A DNA stretch of 64,000 nt, taken from the NCBI GenBank assembly GCA_963667605.2, contig CAXXUZ010000003.1, positions 1,674,001 to 1,738,000 on the forward strand, read 5' to 3'. Every line of letters begins with the position of its first letter. Position 1 is the first letter of the stretch. The translations under genes were made by a program, and so were the position numbers. This document shows positions 1-7,736 of the stretch, in pieces. The stretch is from JADLGL01 sp963667605. Its GTDB lineage: Bacteria; Pseudomonadota; Alphaproteobacteria; Rhizobiales; Kaistiaceae. Under the pieces are notes generated by a model, which searched no databases, was not told where the DNA came from, and worked only from the letters and a program-made list of their open reading frames with translations.

Positions 1-260
1 GACGGGCGACGCCCGCCGCCGAACTCTGATCACTGCATTAGGATTGAGCGCAGCGGTCCTGGCCGTAAACAATAGCTGAGAATGTTTCCGTCGGTTATTC
101 TCTGTGGCTCTTTCACGTCTAACTACCCGGCCAACGAAATAAGCAAATATTGGTGATCGTCCGAATATAGGCATTCTTCGGCGACGGCATTATCTTCCAC
201 TATTCTCGGTTTCCGCCGGTTCCGGGTGCCAAGTCGGGTGCCAATTGAAGGTGAGGCCCA

Positions 261-872
261 TTGAAAATGACGGAATTGAACGGTTTTTCGGCCATTCAAG
301 AGGCTGAAGCAGCGGACAGCGAGACCGCTGACACGCCCAGGCGGCGCGGTCGCCCGCCCGGTTCTCGGAACAAAATCGGCAAGGGTGCGCGTGCGCTCAT
401 TGCCACCGAAGGGCTGGCTGGCATCCGGATGGCGTGTCGCATCGCTGCCGGCCGAGTGCTGGTATTCAACGATGTCGATCGTGACACCGGCTTCAAGCGC
501 AAGTTGGTTCCGACCACTGGCGACATGCTGACAGCGCAGCGGTTGCTCCTCGAACGGTTGGTCCCTGCACTCAAGAGTTCTGAGCTAACCGGCGCGGACG
601 GTTCGTCCCTTTTCCCTGCCAATGAGCATGGCGAGCCGGTGTCCAATCGCAAGCTGGCGATGAGCGTGCTGCAGCTTTTGAGGGAGGCTAGGCCGGATGT
701 GGCAGAGCCCGATGAGGCTGGGCCGCTAAATCATCGCATATCCGACGATCTACCGGCGGCGGTCGCCGATGATCCCATCCCCGATGTTGATGTCGAGCCG
801 CAGCTACAGCCGCACGAGATCAGAGCCGATAATCGGCCGCCGGCGGCGCCACTTCCGAGGGTTGTTCGGTGA
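261..872 (+). CDS. phage-like hypothetical protein with GSRNK motif
   Basis: A 203-residue protein of unknown function. Residues 27-40 read RRRGRPPGSRNKIG, a basic, AT-hook-like stretch, followed by a helical region to about residue 110 and an acidic, proline-rich tail. The same glycine-rich GSxNKLG signature occurs in the protein at 11854-12312, and I associate it with small phage- or island-encoded proteins of the DUF5681 type. The TTG at 261 has GGTGAGG just upstream; an ATG at 267 is the alternative start. It stands alone, with no neighbour in the same orientation. DNA binding or a packaging role would be inference only. Confidence 0.55.
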   Translation: MKMTELNGFSAIQEAEAADSETADTPRRRGRPPGSRNKIGKGARALIATEGLAGIRMACRIAAGRVLVFNDVDRDTGFKRKLVPTTGDMLTAQRLLLERLVPALKSSELTGADGSSLFPANEHGEPVSNRKLAMSVLQLLREARPDVAEPDEAGPLNHRISDDLPAAVADDPIPDVDVEPQLQPHEIRADNRPPAAPLPRVVR

Positions 873-1179
873 TGCTCGGGACGCGCTTCAAAGTCGGGGG
901 GGTGCCCCATTGAAGCGGTTCGGTCTGGGAATAGGGCACCTCCCGTAGAAAAAATCTCAAAAAATCAACAGCCAAAAGGACCGACTTCGGTCACTTCGCT
1001 GGATCCTCGGCGTTTTGCCAACAGACAACCAGAGGGACAACAGCATGTTTGTGATTGTGGCGATGGCGTCAGGCGCGGGATTCCATGGTCCATCCCTCTA
1101 AGTCTGGGTTGGGGCTGAGCTGGGGCTGTGGGTGCGGCGCTGGGCGCCTCGCTTGAGGCGTCGAAGAGCGCGCCAACGG
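873..1179. other. intergenic stretch, no gene seen
   Basis: I see no convincing gene on either strand. It begins with a short piece (about 885-915) that resembles the leader in front of the gene at 261 (both contain AAGTCGGG followed by a CCCATTGAA stretch), then an A-rich patch around 950-975. It may be eroded leader or phage-derived DNA. Confidence 0.4.
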
Positions 1180-1205
1180 AAAAGGCCGCCCGGAGGGGAC
1201 GGCCT
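1180..1205 (-). terminator. rho-independent terminator after pqqA
   Basis: Read on the minus strand, AGGCCG pairs with CGGCCT across an 11-base loop and is followed by a T run (TTTTCC). It lies 25 bases beyond the pqqA stop codon, so pqqA appears to be a single-gene transcript and not the head of a pqqABCDE operon. Confidence 0.6.
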
Positions 1206-1229
1206 GACCGTAATCAATTTCGAGACTGC

Positions 1230-1310
1230 CTACTTGCGGGTCGCGCAAGCATACATGTTGATTTCCATGCCGACGCAGACTTCGGCGATCTTCGGTGTCT
1301 TCCAGGACAT
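1230..1310 (-). CDS. pqqA: PQQ precursor peptide PqqA (orphan)
   Basis: A 26-residue peptide that is the likely precursor of pyrroloquinoline quinone. In this family the radical-SAM enzyme PqqE, with PqqD, cross-links a Glu and a Tyr of PqqA, and other Pqq proteins excise and oxidise the product. The sequence starts MSWKTPKIAEV and has VGMEINMYA, giving Glu16 and Tyr20 in the required E-x3-Y spacing. A strong ribosome site (GGAG, then six bases, then ATG) precedes the ATG at 1310. No pqqB, C, D or E lies on either side, and a terminator follows directly. Identification rests on the close match to the alphaproteobacterial PqqA pattern; the rest of the pathway must be elsewhere or absent. Confidence 0.85.
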   Translation of the reverse strand: MSWKTPKIAEVCVGMEINMYACATRK

Positions 1311-1461
1311 AACTTTCTCCAACTTAGGAAAGGCGGCGCAAAACCACCCTGGGGCAGTGCTGAGAGTATCACCTGCCGGAACGGGGTTGCTATCTATGGT
1401 CTCTATAAGCTTTGGCTGTCCCACAGTTGGGAGTCTCCGGCGCTGGGTTATTCGATCGCCC

Positions 1462-1719
1462 TCAACTGCGCCAAGGTCTCCTCGCAGGCAGCGACGGGCC
1501 GCCTCGAACGAGCCAAATTCGAACATGCCGCCAATCTGGGACTGTCAATGCCCTGCCACCGGCCGGCATCGTCTCCGGGTCGTGATTGGCCCGCGAAGTG
1601 CCCCAGCCGCCGCCTTCCCCGCTGATAAACGAGATGATGAACGAATGTTTCCTAGCCTGAGCGCCCCAAAGCATATTCCCCGGAAACTCAGTCAGCCGCG
1701 CGAATGACATGCCGCTCAT
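1462..1719 (-). CDS. hypothetical protein, 85 residues
   Basis: A small open frame beginning MSGMSFARLTEFPG. GGGAG lies eight bases before the ATG, which is the main reason to list it. The product has an aromatic and Gly-rich middle (SFIISFISGEGGGWG) and a basic C-terminus. I recognise no family, signal peptide or membrane segment. It lies in a degraded accessory region upstream of pqqA and could be a fragment of a larger lost gene or a chance frame. Confidence 0.3.
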   Translation of the reverse strand: MSGMSFARLTEFPGNMLWGAQARKHSFIISFISGEGGGWGTSRANHDPETMPAGGRALTVPDWRHVRIWLVRGGPSLPARRPWRS

Positions 1720-1726
1720 TCGATCA

Positions 1727-1750
1727 ACTCCCACAGCGGCACGGCGCCCC
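1727..1750. repeat. dispersed repeat, copy 1 (partner at 5745-5770)
   Basis: ACTCCCACAGCG followed by GCACGGCG recurs at 5745-5770 in the same orientation, with a two-base insertion and one substitution. It is intergenic in both places. Its function is unknown; it may be a remnant of a small mobile or phage-derived sequence. Confidence 0.4.
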
Positions 1751-1921
1751 GGACCCGGCCGCCTGAGATAGACTAGCTCCGAACCGGAGGCGTATCGGAT
1801 CGTTGCTCGATTCGAGTGCGTGGACACCGACCCCAACAATCTGGTCCGGATCGCCTATGCTTCGGCGCCGCCGCCGCCGACACTGAGGACTGAGCTTCGT
1901 AGCTCTGCCCGCCCAACTACG

Positions 1922-2530
1922 CTAGCTCGCGGTCCAGTCAGGGATCGTTGTCCCCCGGACCCAGCGCGAGCGCCGCCAGTCGGCGAAGAGAGCGCCAAGG
2001 AACCAGAAGGAGGGCAACACAAGGACGAAGAAGACGGCACCGGCGGCAACGCCGCCCCACGCCCCTAACGGATGCAACGACAGACCCTCCCAGAACACGT
2101 AGGCGAGCAAGGCCGCCTCGGCGATATAGAGTGGCGTTGATGTCAGCCCGGGATTGGGCCGGTAGCCCATAGCGTAGAGGATCCAGTGCGACACGATGCT
2201 GTCCGAGATGCGCGCACCGATTAGAGCTCCGAGCGCAAATGACGACCATTTCGAAGCAAGCGGCCAGCCGGTCATCCCCTGTACGGAAAGCGCCCACAAA
2301 ACGAGGGTTAGGACGACGGTAAAGAGCAGGAAGCCCAGCCGGTCCGGCAGGCGAACTCCCACAATGGCGCCGAAAACACGCCACAACGGCACGGCTCCTC
2401 CCTTCCATTCCTGATAAACGTGAAAAGCCGTGAGAGCCAAACTGACCACCAGCAAAACGGAGAGCATTGCGCCGTCGCGCCCGAAGACGGTGGAGAATTC
2501 ATCGAAATGGTCCAGCATCCTTGGCTCCAT
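1922..2530 (-). CDS. multi-pass membrane protein, unknown function
   Basis: A 202-residue protein with about five hydrophobic segments (roughly residues 21-40, 62-82, 92-108, 130-150 and 160-185), so it should sit in the inner membrane. Short polar loops carry HVYQEWKGG after the first segment and DWRRSRWVRG near the end. I recognise no family. The ATG at 2530 opens the frame, but the in-frame ATG at 2518 has GGAG six bases upstream and is the better start. It has no operon partners. Confidence 0.5.
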   Translation of the reverse strand: MEPRMLDHFDEFSTVFGRDGAMLSVLLVVSLALTAFHVYQEWKGGAVPLWRVFGAIVGVRLPDRLGFLLFTVVLTLVLWALSVQGMTGWPLASKWSSFALGALIGARISDSIVSHWILYAMGYRPNPGLTSTPLYIAEAALLAYVFWEGLSLHPLGAWGGVAAGAVFFVLVLPSFWFLGALFADWRRSRWVRGTTIPDWTAS

Positions 2531-2823
2531 CCCGGGTGACGATGTCTAAACCAGTCGCGGCGAGAGTCGCTCAACTCAAATGGGGTCGCGCATCCGCTGG
2601 CTTTGGGCAATCGCTGGACCCGTCGTATTCCCCGTGTCGGGCTACAGAAATGAGCAGGCGGTCAGAGGCAATTCTTTCGGCCTGCCGCAATAACGCCGCA
2701 GCCCCAACAGCAATAGATCGAGCCATCGATCCAACGTTAGCCAGCATTCGACCGCACCATCACCGCGACTCTCGGCCATCCATTGAAGGGCGCGGGTGGT
2801 TCCAAATCGGAGACTGTGCGTCC

Positions 2824-3339
2824 CTAGGGGTGCCAGTTGAACCCGGCTTGGATCGTCAGAAGGCAGCAGCCGCCACCAAACGCGCCCAGCGCTCTGGCCT
2901 CGGCGAACAATGACAAATTCGTTCCAACCGCGACCTCCATGCCGCCGCCGGCGGTGTAGAAGAACGCCGGAATAACGGGGAGGTAGCCCGCAGCGGCCGC
3001 GCCGTACAGAAGAGCACGTTCGCCCACGAGGAAGCCAGCACGTCCGCCGACGGTGGTGAAGAATACCGGACCAGCAAACCCGACGCCGGCTCGCGCTTCG
3101 ACCCCGGCGACAAAGCCACCGTTCACGAAATTGAAGCCTGCTTGGAGACCGGCGTCGCCAACAAGTCCGAATGTGAATCCACCAAATGCGCCGACATAGG
3201 GTCCAGCTCAACTGAAGACCGGTGCCGGAGGAGGCGCGGCCGGTTCGACCACCATAACCGGAAGATCTGCCGCGCTGGCGGCAGCAACGCTCGCAAGCAC
3301 GAACCCACCGGCTGCCAGAGTGCGCTTGATAAACATCAT
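2824..3339 (-). pseudogene. outer-membrane beta-barrel protein broken by one TGA codon
   Basis: The frame opens at 3339 with a typical signal peptide (MMFIKRTLAAGGFVLASVA, then ASAADLP) and a Pro-rich linker ending APVFS. A single in-frame TGA at 3208-3210 follows, and the same frame continues AGPYVGAFGGFTFGLVG through alternating Gly/aromatic strands to the terminal aromatic NWHP at 2824. Relatives of the Omp25/opacity-like surface proteins read FSWxGxYxG at this point, so a Trp codon TGG has probably become TGA. The rest of the frame is undamaged over about 128 codons, which suggests a recent lesion. GGGAGGA precedes the start. The gene diverges from the pentapeptide-repeat gene. Confidence 0.75.
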
Positions 3340-3346
3340 TCCTCCC

Positions 3347-3979
3347 ATGTTTTCGGGTGCTCCCAGATCAGAGCAAACTGCGTTGCTCGGGGTCACCTCG
3401 GTCGTGGCGTTCGACCAAGCCGACCTCTCCACGCTTCGCTCGACCAACGCATGCGTCGGCTGCGACCTCAGCGAGGCATTCCTCCGCCTTTCGGTCTTTA
3501 ACGGTGCCGACATGTCCGCAGCGAATTTGGAGGACACGATCTTCCTAGAAACCAGCGCGATCGGGGCGATCTTCGTCAACGCTGCCATGACAGGAGTCGG
3601 AGTGGACAATACATCGATGAGAGACGCTGATTTCAGCGGCGCGACTATGATCGAGGCAAACTTCACCAACGCCGACCTTCGTTCGGCGAACTTCGCCGGC
3701 ACCGACCTGACCGGCGCTCACTTTACCGGCTCGTCACTGAACGATGCCGATCTCACGGGCGCCAACCTCACCGACGCGGTTCTCGACCGCTCGTTCATGA
3801 ACGCCACGAACCTGACCGACGCAAACCTGACAGGCGCAACTTTCTCCTGGATGAGTCTGGAGACTGCGATATTCTGTCGGACGATCATGCCCGATGGTAC
3901 CCTCAGAAGCGACGTGACCTGCGAGCCTGTGCCAGTCATGGAAGAGATGGTCGATGATCGCTCACCGGACGAGTATTGA
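3347..3979 (+). CDS. pentapeptide-repeat protein
   Basis: A protein of about 210 residues dominated by A(D/N)Lxx pentapeptide repeats between roughly residues 30 and 185 (for example DLTGAHF, DADLTGANLTDA), which should fold as a right-handed quadrilateral beta-helix. The stretch STNACVGCDLSEA near residue 35 matches the CxGCDLSxA cap that often follows a signal peptide in secreted members, yet no signal peptide precedes it here, so the N-terminus may have been lost. The ATG at 3347 and a GTG at 3320 are both possible starts, and the GTG would overlap the divergent barrel gene. Its role is unknown. Confidence 0.7.
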   Translation: MFSGAPRSEQTALLGVTSVVAFDQADLSTLRSTNACVGCDLSEAFLRLSVFNGADMSAANLEDTIFLETSAIGAIFVNAAMTGVGVDNTSMRDADFSGATMIEANFTNADLRSANFAGTDLTGAHFTGSSLNDADLTGANLTDAVLDRSFMNATNLTDANLTGATFSWMSLETAIFCRTIMPDGTLRSDVTCEPVPVMEEMVDDRSPDEY

Positions 3980-4020
3980 TTCGCCGTCGTGGCCGTCGAT
4001 CACTCAAGGAGCCTGCGGTG

Positions 4021-4053
4021 GCGCCTATGAGACTCACTGACGGCAGTTAGCGT
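4021..4053. repeat. 33-bp direct repeat, copy 1
   Basis: The segment starting GCGCCTATGAGACTCACTGA recurs at 5245-5277 with two substitutions over 33 bases. Both copies are intergenic, on the same strand, 1.2 kb apart, and bracket the small gene at 4267 and the SRPBCC gene. They could be the arms of an excision or insertion event. Confidence 0.5.
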
Positions 4054-4266
4054 GTCCCGGCTGATCGGCCTGTCGACAGATTTGGATATTGTTTCGGGCC
4101 TCACGCGAGGCCCACCCTGGGATCGGCCCCACCAATCCTGATTTCGACCTCAGCATCCTAGCTGTGGATACCGGGGATCAATCATCGTTTCATGTTCCCG
4201 AGTTCCGAATGGGCGCCCATCGTTGCGAAGGTGCTGCTGGCTGAGGCATCGGGCGGGGGGAGCGAG

Positions 4267-4440
4267 ATGCCGTATTCCAAGCAAGAAGCAAATGGATTCG
4301 ATGCCAAAGTCGAAGCCATATTCGACATCATGATTGCGGATATTGAGATCCAAGCCGGGGTCGACCAGGCTATCGAGGAGATAGTCGCCGATACCGATCG
4401 TCAGCAGCAGTTGAAGCTGGCCTGTCGCCCCAGCCGATGA
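4267..4440 (+). CDS. small acidic hypothetical protein
   Basis: A 57-residue helical, acidic peptide (FDAKVEAIFDIMIADIEIQA in the middle). A G-rich ribosome site (GGGGAG, four bases, ATG) favours the ATG at 4267 over an upstream in-frame ATG at 4192. No family is recognised. A hairpin that could end its transcript begins 30 bases after the stop. Confidence 0.35.
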   Translation: MPYSKQEANGFDAKVEAIFDIMIADIEIQAGVDQAIEEIVADTDRQQQLKLACRPSR

Positions 4441-4469
4441 GAACCGAGGCTGTACGGGTGACAAGCTAA

Positions 4470-4499
4470 GAAGCCGACCGGCAAAAACCGATCGGCTTC
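4470..4499. terminator. possible bidirectional terminator hairpin
   Basis: GAAGCCGA pairs with TCGGCTTC around an A-rich loop. The minus strand continues with TTAGCTT after the stem and the plus strand with CTCCGGGCTTTG, so neither side has a strong T tract. It lies between the small gene at 4267 and the SRPBCC gene. Confidence 0.4.
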
Positions 4500-4640
4500 C
4501 TCCGGGCTTTGTGGTGTACCAGAGGTCCGTCTGCCTTAGGCTGAACCAGCCGTGTCGGACCGACCGCGCTCAACAGGTTCGTGTTTGCTGTGGCTAGCTG
4601 AGGGCAGCGATGTCTTGCGAGACCCGAAGAGGAGGCTGAT

Positions 4641-5183
4641 TTGTACGTCACAATGTCAGTCGAGATCGAGGCTGCGCCTGAAGTCGTGTGGCGCTTCCTC
4701 GTGGAACCGGATCTGACGCGCCAGTGGTTCACAGCGCTCAAGGTCTTCGACTGGACCAGCGAGCCCGCAGGAGGGGTCGGTTCCACGTTCTTCTGGGAAG
4801 AGGAGGCCGGTGGTCGAACTTACCGCCTCCACTTTGTCACCACGGCATGGGAGCCCGGTAGGGTCTTTGCCTATCGGATGACCAAGGGCGACTTCTTCAA
4901 AAGCTATGACGAGCATTGGGTCATCGAACCGACATCGACCGGCTGTCGGTTCACGTTCAACGACCAGATCGGGTTTCCATATGGCCCGCTCGGGCTGATC
5001 ATCGGCTGGAATGCCGCCCGCGGCGCCCGAAAGACCGGCGTTGAGATCCTCGGGAATCTAAAACGGTTGGCCGAGGCCGAAACCGAGACCGATCACTCGC
5101 CCCATGAGGAGGCCAAGGCAAAGAAACCCGGCAAGGCGGGAGCAAAGAAGCGGCGCACCACGCGCAGCGGCCCTAAGACCTAG
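4641..5183 (+). CDS. SRPBCC (START-like) domain protein
   Basis: A 180-residue protein. Residues 1-140 form an SRPBCC/AHSA1-type fold: it opens with VTMSVEIEAAPEVVWRFLVE, the usual first strand and helix, followed by WTSEPAGGVGSTFFWEEE and a long C-terminal helix. Such domains bind small hydrophobic ligands, but none can be assigned here. The last 35 residues are a Lys/Ala/Arg-rich tail that probably is disordered or binds nucleic acid. The start is TTG at 4641, with GAGGAGG five bases upstream, which is convincing. It stands alone. Confidence 0.7.
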   Translation: MYVTMSVEIEAAPEVVWRFLVEPDLTRQWFTALKVFDWTSEPAGGVGSTFFWEEEAGGRTYRLHFVTTAWEPGRVFAYRMTKGDFFKSYDEHWVIEPTSTGCRFTFNDQIGFPYGPLGLIIGWNAARGARKTGVEILGNLKRLAEAETETDHSPHEEAKAKKPGKAGAKKRRTTRSGPKT

Positions 5184-5539
5184 GCCCCGGCCGCCTAAAC
5201 TGAGTTTGCCAAGACGGCTATTACACGGGACGCTTTTGCAGGCCGCGCCTAGGAGACTCACTGACGGCCGTTAGCGTTCCCGGGCACCGAGAAACCACCA
5301 GAGAAGGCCCCTTGCCGCCCTGGGCGGCTTCCCTGACCTGCTTCCGTGAGTCCTTGATGGCTTCGCGCCGTCGGGTGTTGCCGCTGATCGCTTGGAATGG
5401 AGGCGTGAAAAGTTCAGGCCTTGACGCTGCTGTTAATCGTCGCAGTTGGGCGGGCCGGGCACGTTGCAGCTTTGGTTTGCCGCGAAGGCGCCGATGATTA
5501 CGCCGGCAAAATCCACTCCATTTACGTGTCCTTGGACAA
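5184..5539. other. intergenic stretch with second 33-bp repeat
   Basis: No convincing gene. It contains the second copy of the 33-bp repeat (5245-5277). Open frames on both strands here have no ribosome sites and odd composition. Confidence 0.4.
5245..5277. repeat. 33-bp direct repeat, copy 2
   Basis: Near-identical copy (two differences) of the segment at 4021-4053, starting GCGCCTAGGAGACTCACTGA, in the same orientation. Confidence 0.5.
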
Positions 5540-5659
5540 CTACAAGACATGCACCATAATGCCTGATGCCCCTGCATCAGGCCCAGCAGCCAAGGCATAT
5601 GTTGGCCCAAGGGCAAGCACCACTGTCGCAAGCGCCAATACGACAATTCGTGTAGACAT
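5540..5659 (-). CDS. small secreted peptide, 39 residues
   Basis: An open frame beginning MSTRIVVLALATVVLALG that has a textbook signal-peptide core and a plausible cleavage site after YALA, leaving a mature part of only about 14 residues. GAGGAA lies six bases before the ATG. The very short mature part means it is either a tiny exported peptide or the surviving 5' end of a truncated exported-protein gene. No family is recognised. Confidence 0.35.
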   Translation of the reverse strand: MSTRIVVLALATVVLALGPTYALAAGPDAGASGIMVHVL

Positions 5660-5744
5660 CGTTATTCCTCTCTTCACCAGGGCCACCGAGTGACACGGCC
5701 CTCCAGCTGTACAATATACTTCATCCCCGTGAGATCTCAAACCG

Positions 5745-5770
5745 ACTCCCACAGCGCGGCACGGCGTCCC
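5745..5770. repeat. dispersed repeat, copy 2 (partner at 1727-1750)
   Basis: ACTCCCACAGCGCGGCACGG matches 1727-1750 apart from a two-base insertion; one substitution follows further on. Intergenic; function unknown. Confidence 0.4.
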
Positions 5771-5796
5771 TGGGTCGGTCGCCCTTTTTTACACTT

Positions 5797-5824
5797 GCCG
5801 CCCCCAGGGGCGGCTTTTCTTTTG
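5797..5824 (+). terminator. rho-independent terminator-like hairpin
   Basis: GCCGCCCC pairs with GGGGCGGC in a very tight hairpin followed by TTTTCTTTT. No obvious plus-strand gene ends just before it, so it may be left over from a deleted gene. Confidence 0.55.
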
Positions 5825-5975
5825 CGGTTGCCTGTTATGGCACCCGCATTGGCACCGAACCACTGCGTATCAGGCCGGGTAGACCAGGACGGTGGTTGAG
5901 CGCTGAGACTGAGACTGTAGGGTTTCCGCCACCTAACGGGACAGGAACGGACCCGACCGCACGCCTGGTAGCGTA

Positions 5976-6013
5976 TTTGGAGACCGGTGCTCTACCAACT
6001 GAGCTACACCCCT
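5976..6013 (-). pseudogene. 5' half of tRNA-Trp(CCA)
   Basis: On the minus strand AGGGGTGTAGCTCAGTTGGT and the following bases form the acceptor 5' strand, D arm and anticodon 5' strand ending CTCCAAA, with anticodon CCA at 5980-5978. The expected 3' side (ACCGG stem, variable loop, T arm) is absent; unrelated sequence begins immediately after the anticodon loop. The piece is therefore a truncated, non-functional copy of tRNA-Trp, of the kind left by elements that recombine in the anticodon loop. Confidence 0.65.
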
Positions 6014-6076
6014 AAACCAAACGGCGTCAGCGAACGCGCCCACAAATAGCCGCTCGCCGCGCCGTCGCAAGCGGTT

Positions 6077-6627
6077 TCAGGAGACTGACATCAAATAATG
6101 CCCCAGGTCGAAAAGCCAAATGATCAAAGACAGCGTTACGACCGATGCAACAACCACCATTGTTTTTCGACCGGCACGAAGCAGAGGGAACAACGCTACG
6201 ATCAGCGCCAAGGAAACCAACATTGCCCAGCCGGCTAGTTGTGACGGTTCGCCATGGCGCAGCGACAAATAAGGCAAGGCTGCCATCCAGGCTAGCACCG
6301 GTACTATGCCAACGCCGCCTGTTAGAAACGAGGTGCGGAGGCTGATGACGCCGCGGACCAACAATAATTGTCCGATTCCGGCCCCGATCATCCCGACAAC
6401 GGCCAGCCAGGTGACAATTCCGAACCACACTGCTTCGGTGATACCTCGGTCGTTCACCGCAATTGCCGGAAGGATGAGGAAGAACAAGACGGCTGCGAAT
6501 GCAATATCGTTGAGCGGACCGAATCGCTCTCCCTTTTCGAGAAAGAAAAGCGCGCCAAAAAGCGTCGCCAGGAATAGCGGGGAATAGCGAGCCAGGCGGA
6601 CAGGCCGGCAATCTGGTCCAACTCCAT
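6077..6627 (-). pseudogene. membrane protein, probably frameshifted near its start
   Basis: From about 6570 down to 6077 one frame encodes four or five membrane spans (LFGALFFLEKGERFGPLNDI, then FAAVLFFLILPAI, GIVTWLAVVGMIGAGIGQLL, GWAMLVSLALIVALFPLLRA and a last span ending at LMSVS). That frame has no ATG before residue 1 of the hydrophobic part. An ATG at 6627 in another frame gives MELDQIAGLSAWLA, which looks like the natural start and would join after a one- or two-base indel near 6570-6580. A TTG at 6487 is the only in-frame start otherwise. No family is recognised. Confidence 0.45.
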
Positions 6628-6742
6628 GCCCCCCGTTTTACGGTCGACCCTTGAGGAGGAGAGCCTACGGTGGCCTGTAGACTATCTTGTAGCTTCCGTG
6701 GGAAGGGCACCTTTCTTCGTGACAATCGCTCACTCTCCCTCA

Positions 6743-7536
6743 AAAGGGACATCGGGCCGCGTGCCCCGGGATAACGAAGAAATACGTGGACTGCTCAACG
6801 CTGGTCATCGCCGCGGCGCTGTCGCCGGCCGATGTGTCGTCAGGGGCAAGATCGTGGAGACCGAGGAGATACCGGCCTATTGCGCCGTCGCGTTAGCAGG
6901 GCTGGGCGACTTGCCCGACACGATCCTATCGCGCTCGATCATCGTCAGAATGCGGCGCCGCGCTCCTCGCGAACCCGTCGAGGCATTCCGACGACGAAAA
7001 CACGCGCCGGGAGGTCACAAGCTACATGATCGGCTATCGGCCTGGGCTGAAGGAAAGCAGGAAGCTTTGGCCGAGACGATACCGGATATGCCGAGCGGTG
7101 TAGACGACCGTGATGCAGACGTTTGGGAACCGCTTCTTGCCGTTGCGGACGCCGTTGGCGGTGAATGGCCAAAGCTATCCCGTGTTGCGGCTGTTGCGCT
7201 TGTTGCGCTCTCCAAGGAAGGCACACCTAGCCTCGGCATTCGTGTTTTGTCGGATATTCGTGTGGTGTCCGGCGATGACGAGGTGCGATCAACACAGTCG
7301 CTTCTTGAATCACTTCACTCCCTCGACGAGTCCCGTGGGGCGATATCAGAGGAAAACCGTTATATGACAGATGGTTAGCCGCCAGTCTGCGTAAGTACAA
7401 TATTCGTCCAAAGGTGGTCAGACTTGGAGAGTCGACTCCTCGGGGATACGCCAGCGCGGACTTCTTCGATGCCTGGGACCGCTACCTGCCTTCGCCTCCC
7501 ATAAGAAGCGCAACAAGCGCAACAAACGCTACATAG
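6743..7536 (+). pseudogene. DUF3631 protein remnant, truncated and frameshifted
   Basis: The reading DNEEIRGLLNAGHRRGAVAG followed by EEIPAYCAVALAGLGDLPDT and ILSRSIIVRMRRRAP matches the DUF3631 family, which is carried by phages, plasmids and integrative elements and often sits behind a P-loop module. The P-loop half is missing: sequence before about 6743 is unrelated. Near 7370 the frame shifts; the C-terminus continues in another frame as WLAASLRKYNIRPKVVRLGE and DFFDAWDRYLP to a TAG at 7534-7536. Both ends are thus damaged, and it is a fossil of an integrated element. Confidence 0.75.
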
Positions 7537-7736
7537 CGTCCTATTTCGCGGTTCGACCCGGAAGGGACGACTGCCATGTTTGGTTGAGCAATCCGCTGTT
7601 GCGTGTCTGGCCTGGATGTTGTTGTGTCAGTGCCTGCGGCAATCTCCGGTCGGTAGCTGGTCTAACTCAATTCCGACGGACCGTCTTCGAGGTGCCAGTG
7701 GTTCTGTGCGCTTATGTGATCCCTGGGGGGAGGTCG

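Noticed and set aside
1128..1707. Overlapping plus-strand frames of 165 and 191 codons
   Set aside because: They lie antisense to pqqA, lack ribosome sites and have shadow composition.
3208..3210. TGA read as Trp or selenocysteine in the barrel gene
   Set aside because: TGA ends other genes here (for example pgi), so the code is standard, and selenocysteine makes no sense at a conserved Trp in a barrel protein with no SECIS-like hairpin noticed.
4096..4113. Perfect hairpin GGGCCTCACGCGAGGCCC
   Set aside because: No T tract on either side and no gene end nearby, so I could not support a terminator. Similar CTCACGCGAGG strings near 11190 and 12527 may be chance in GC-rich DNA.
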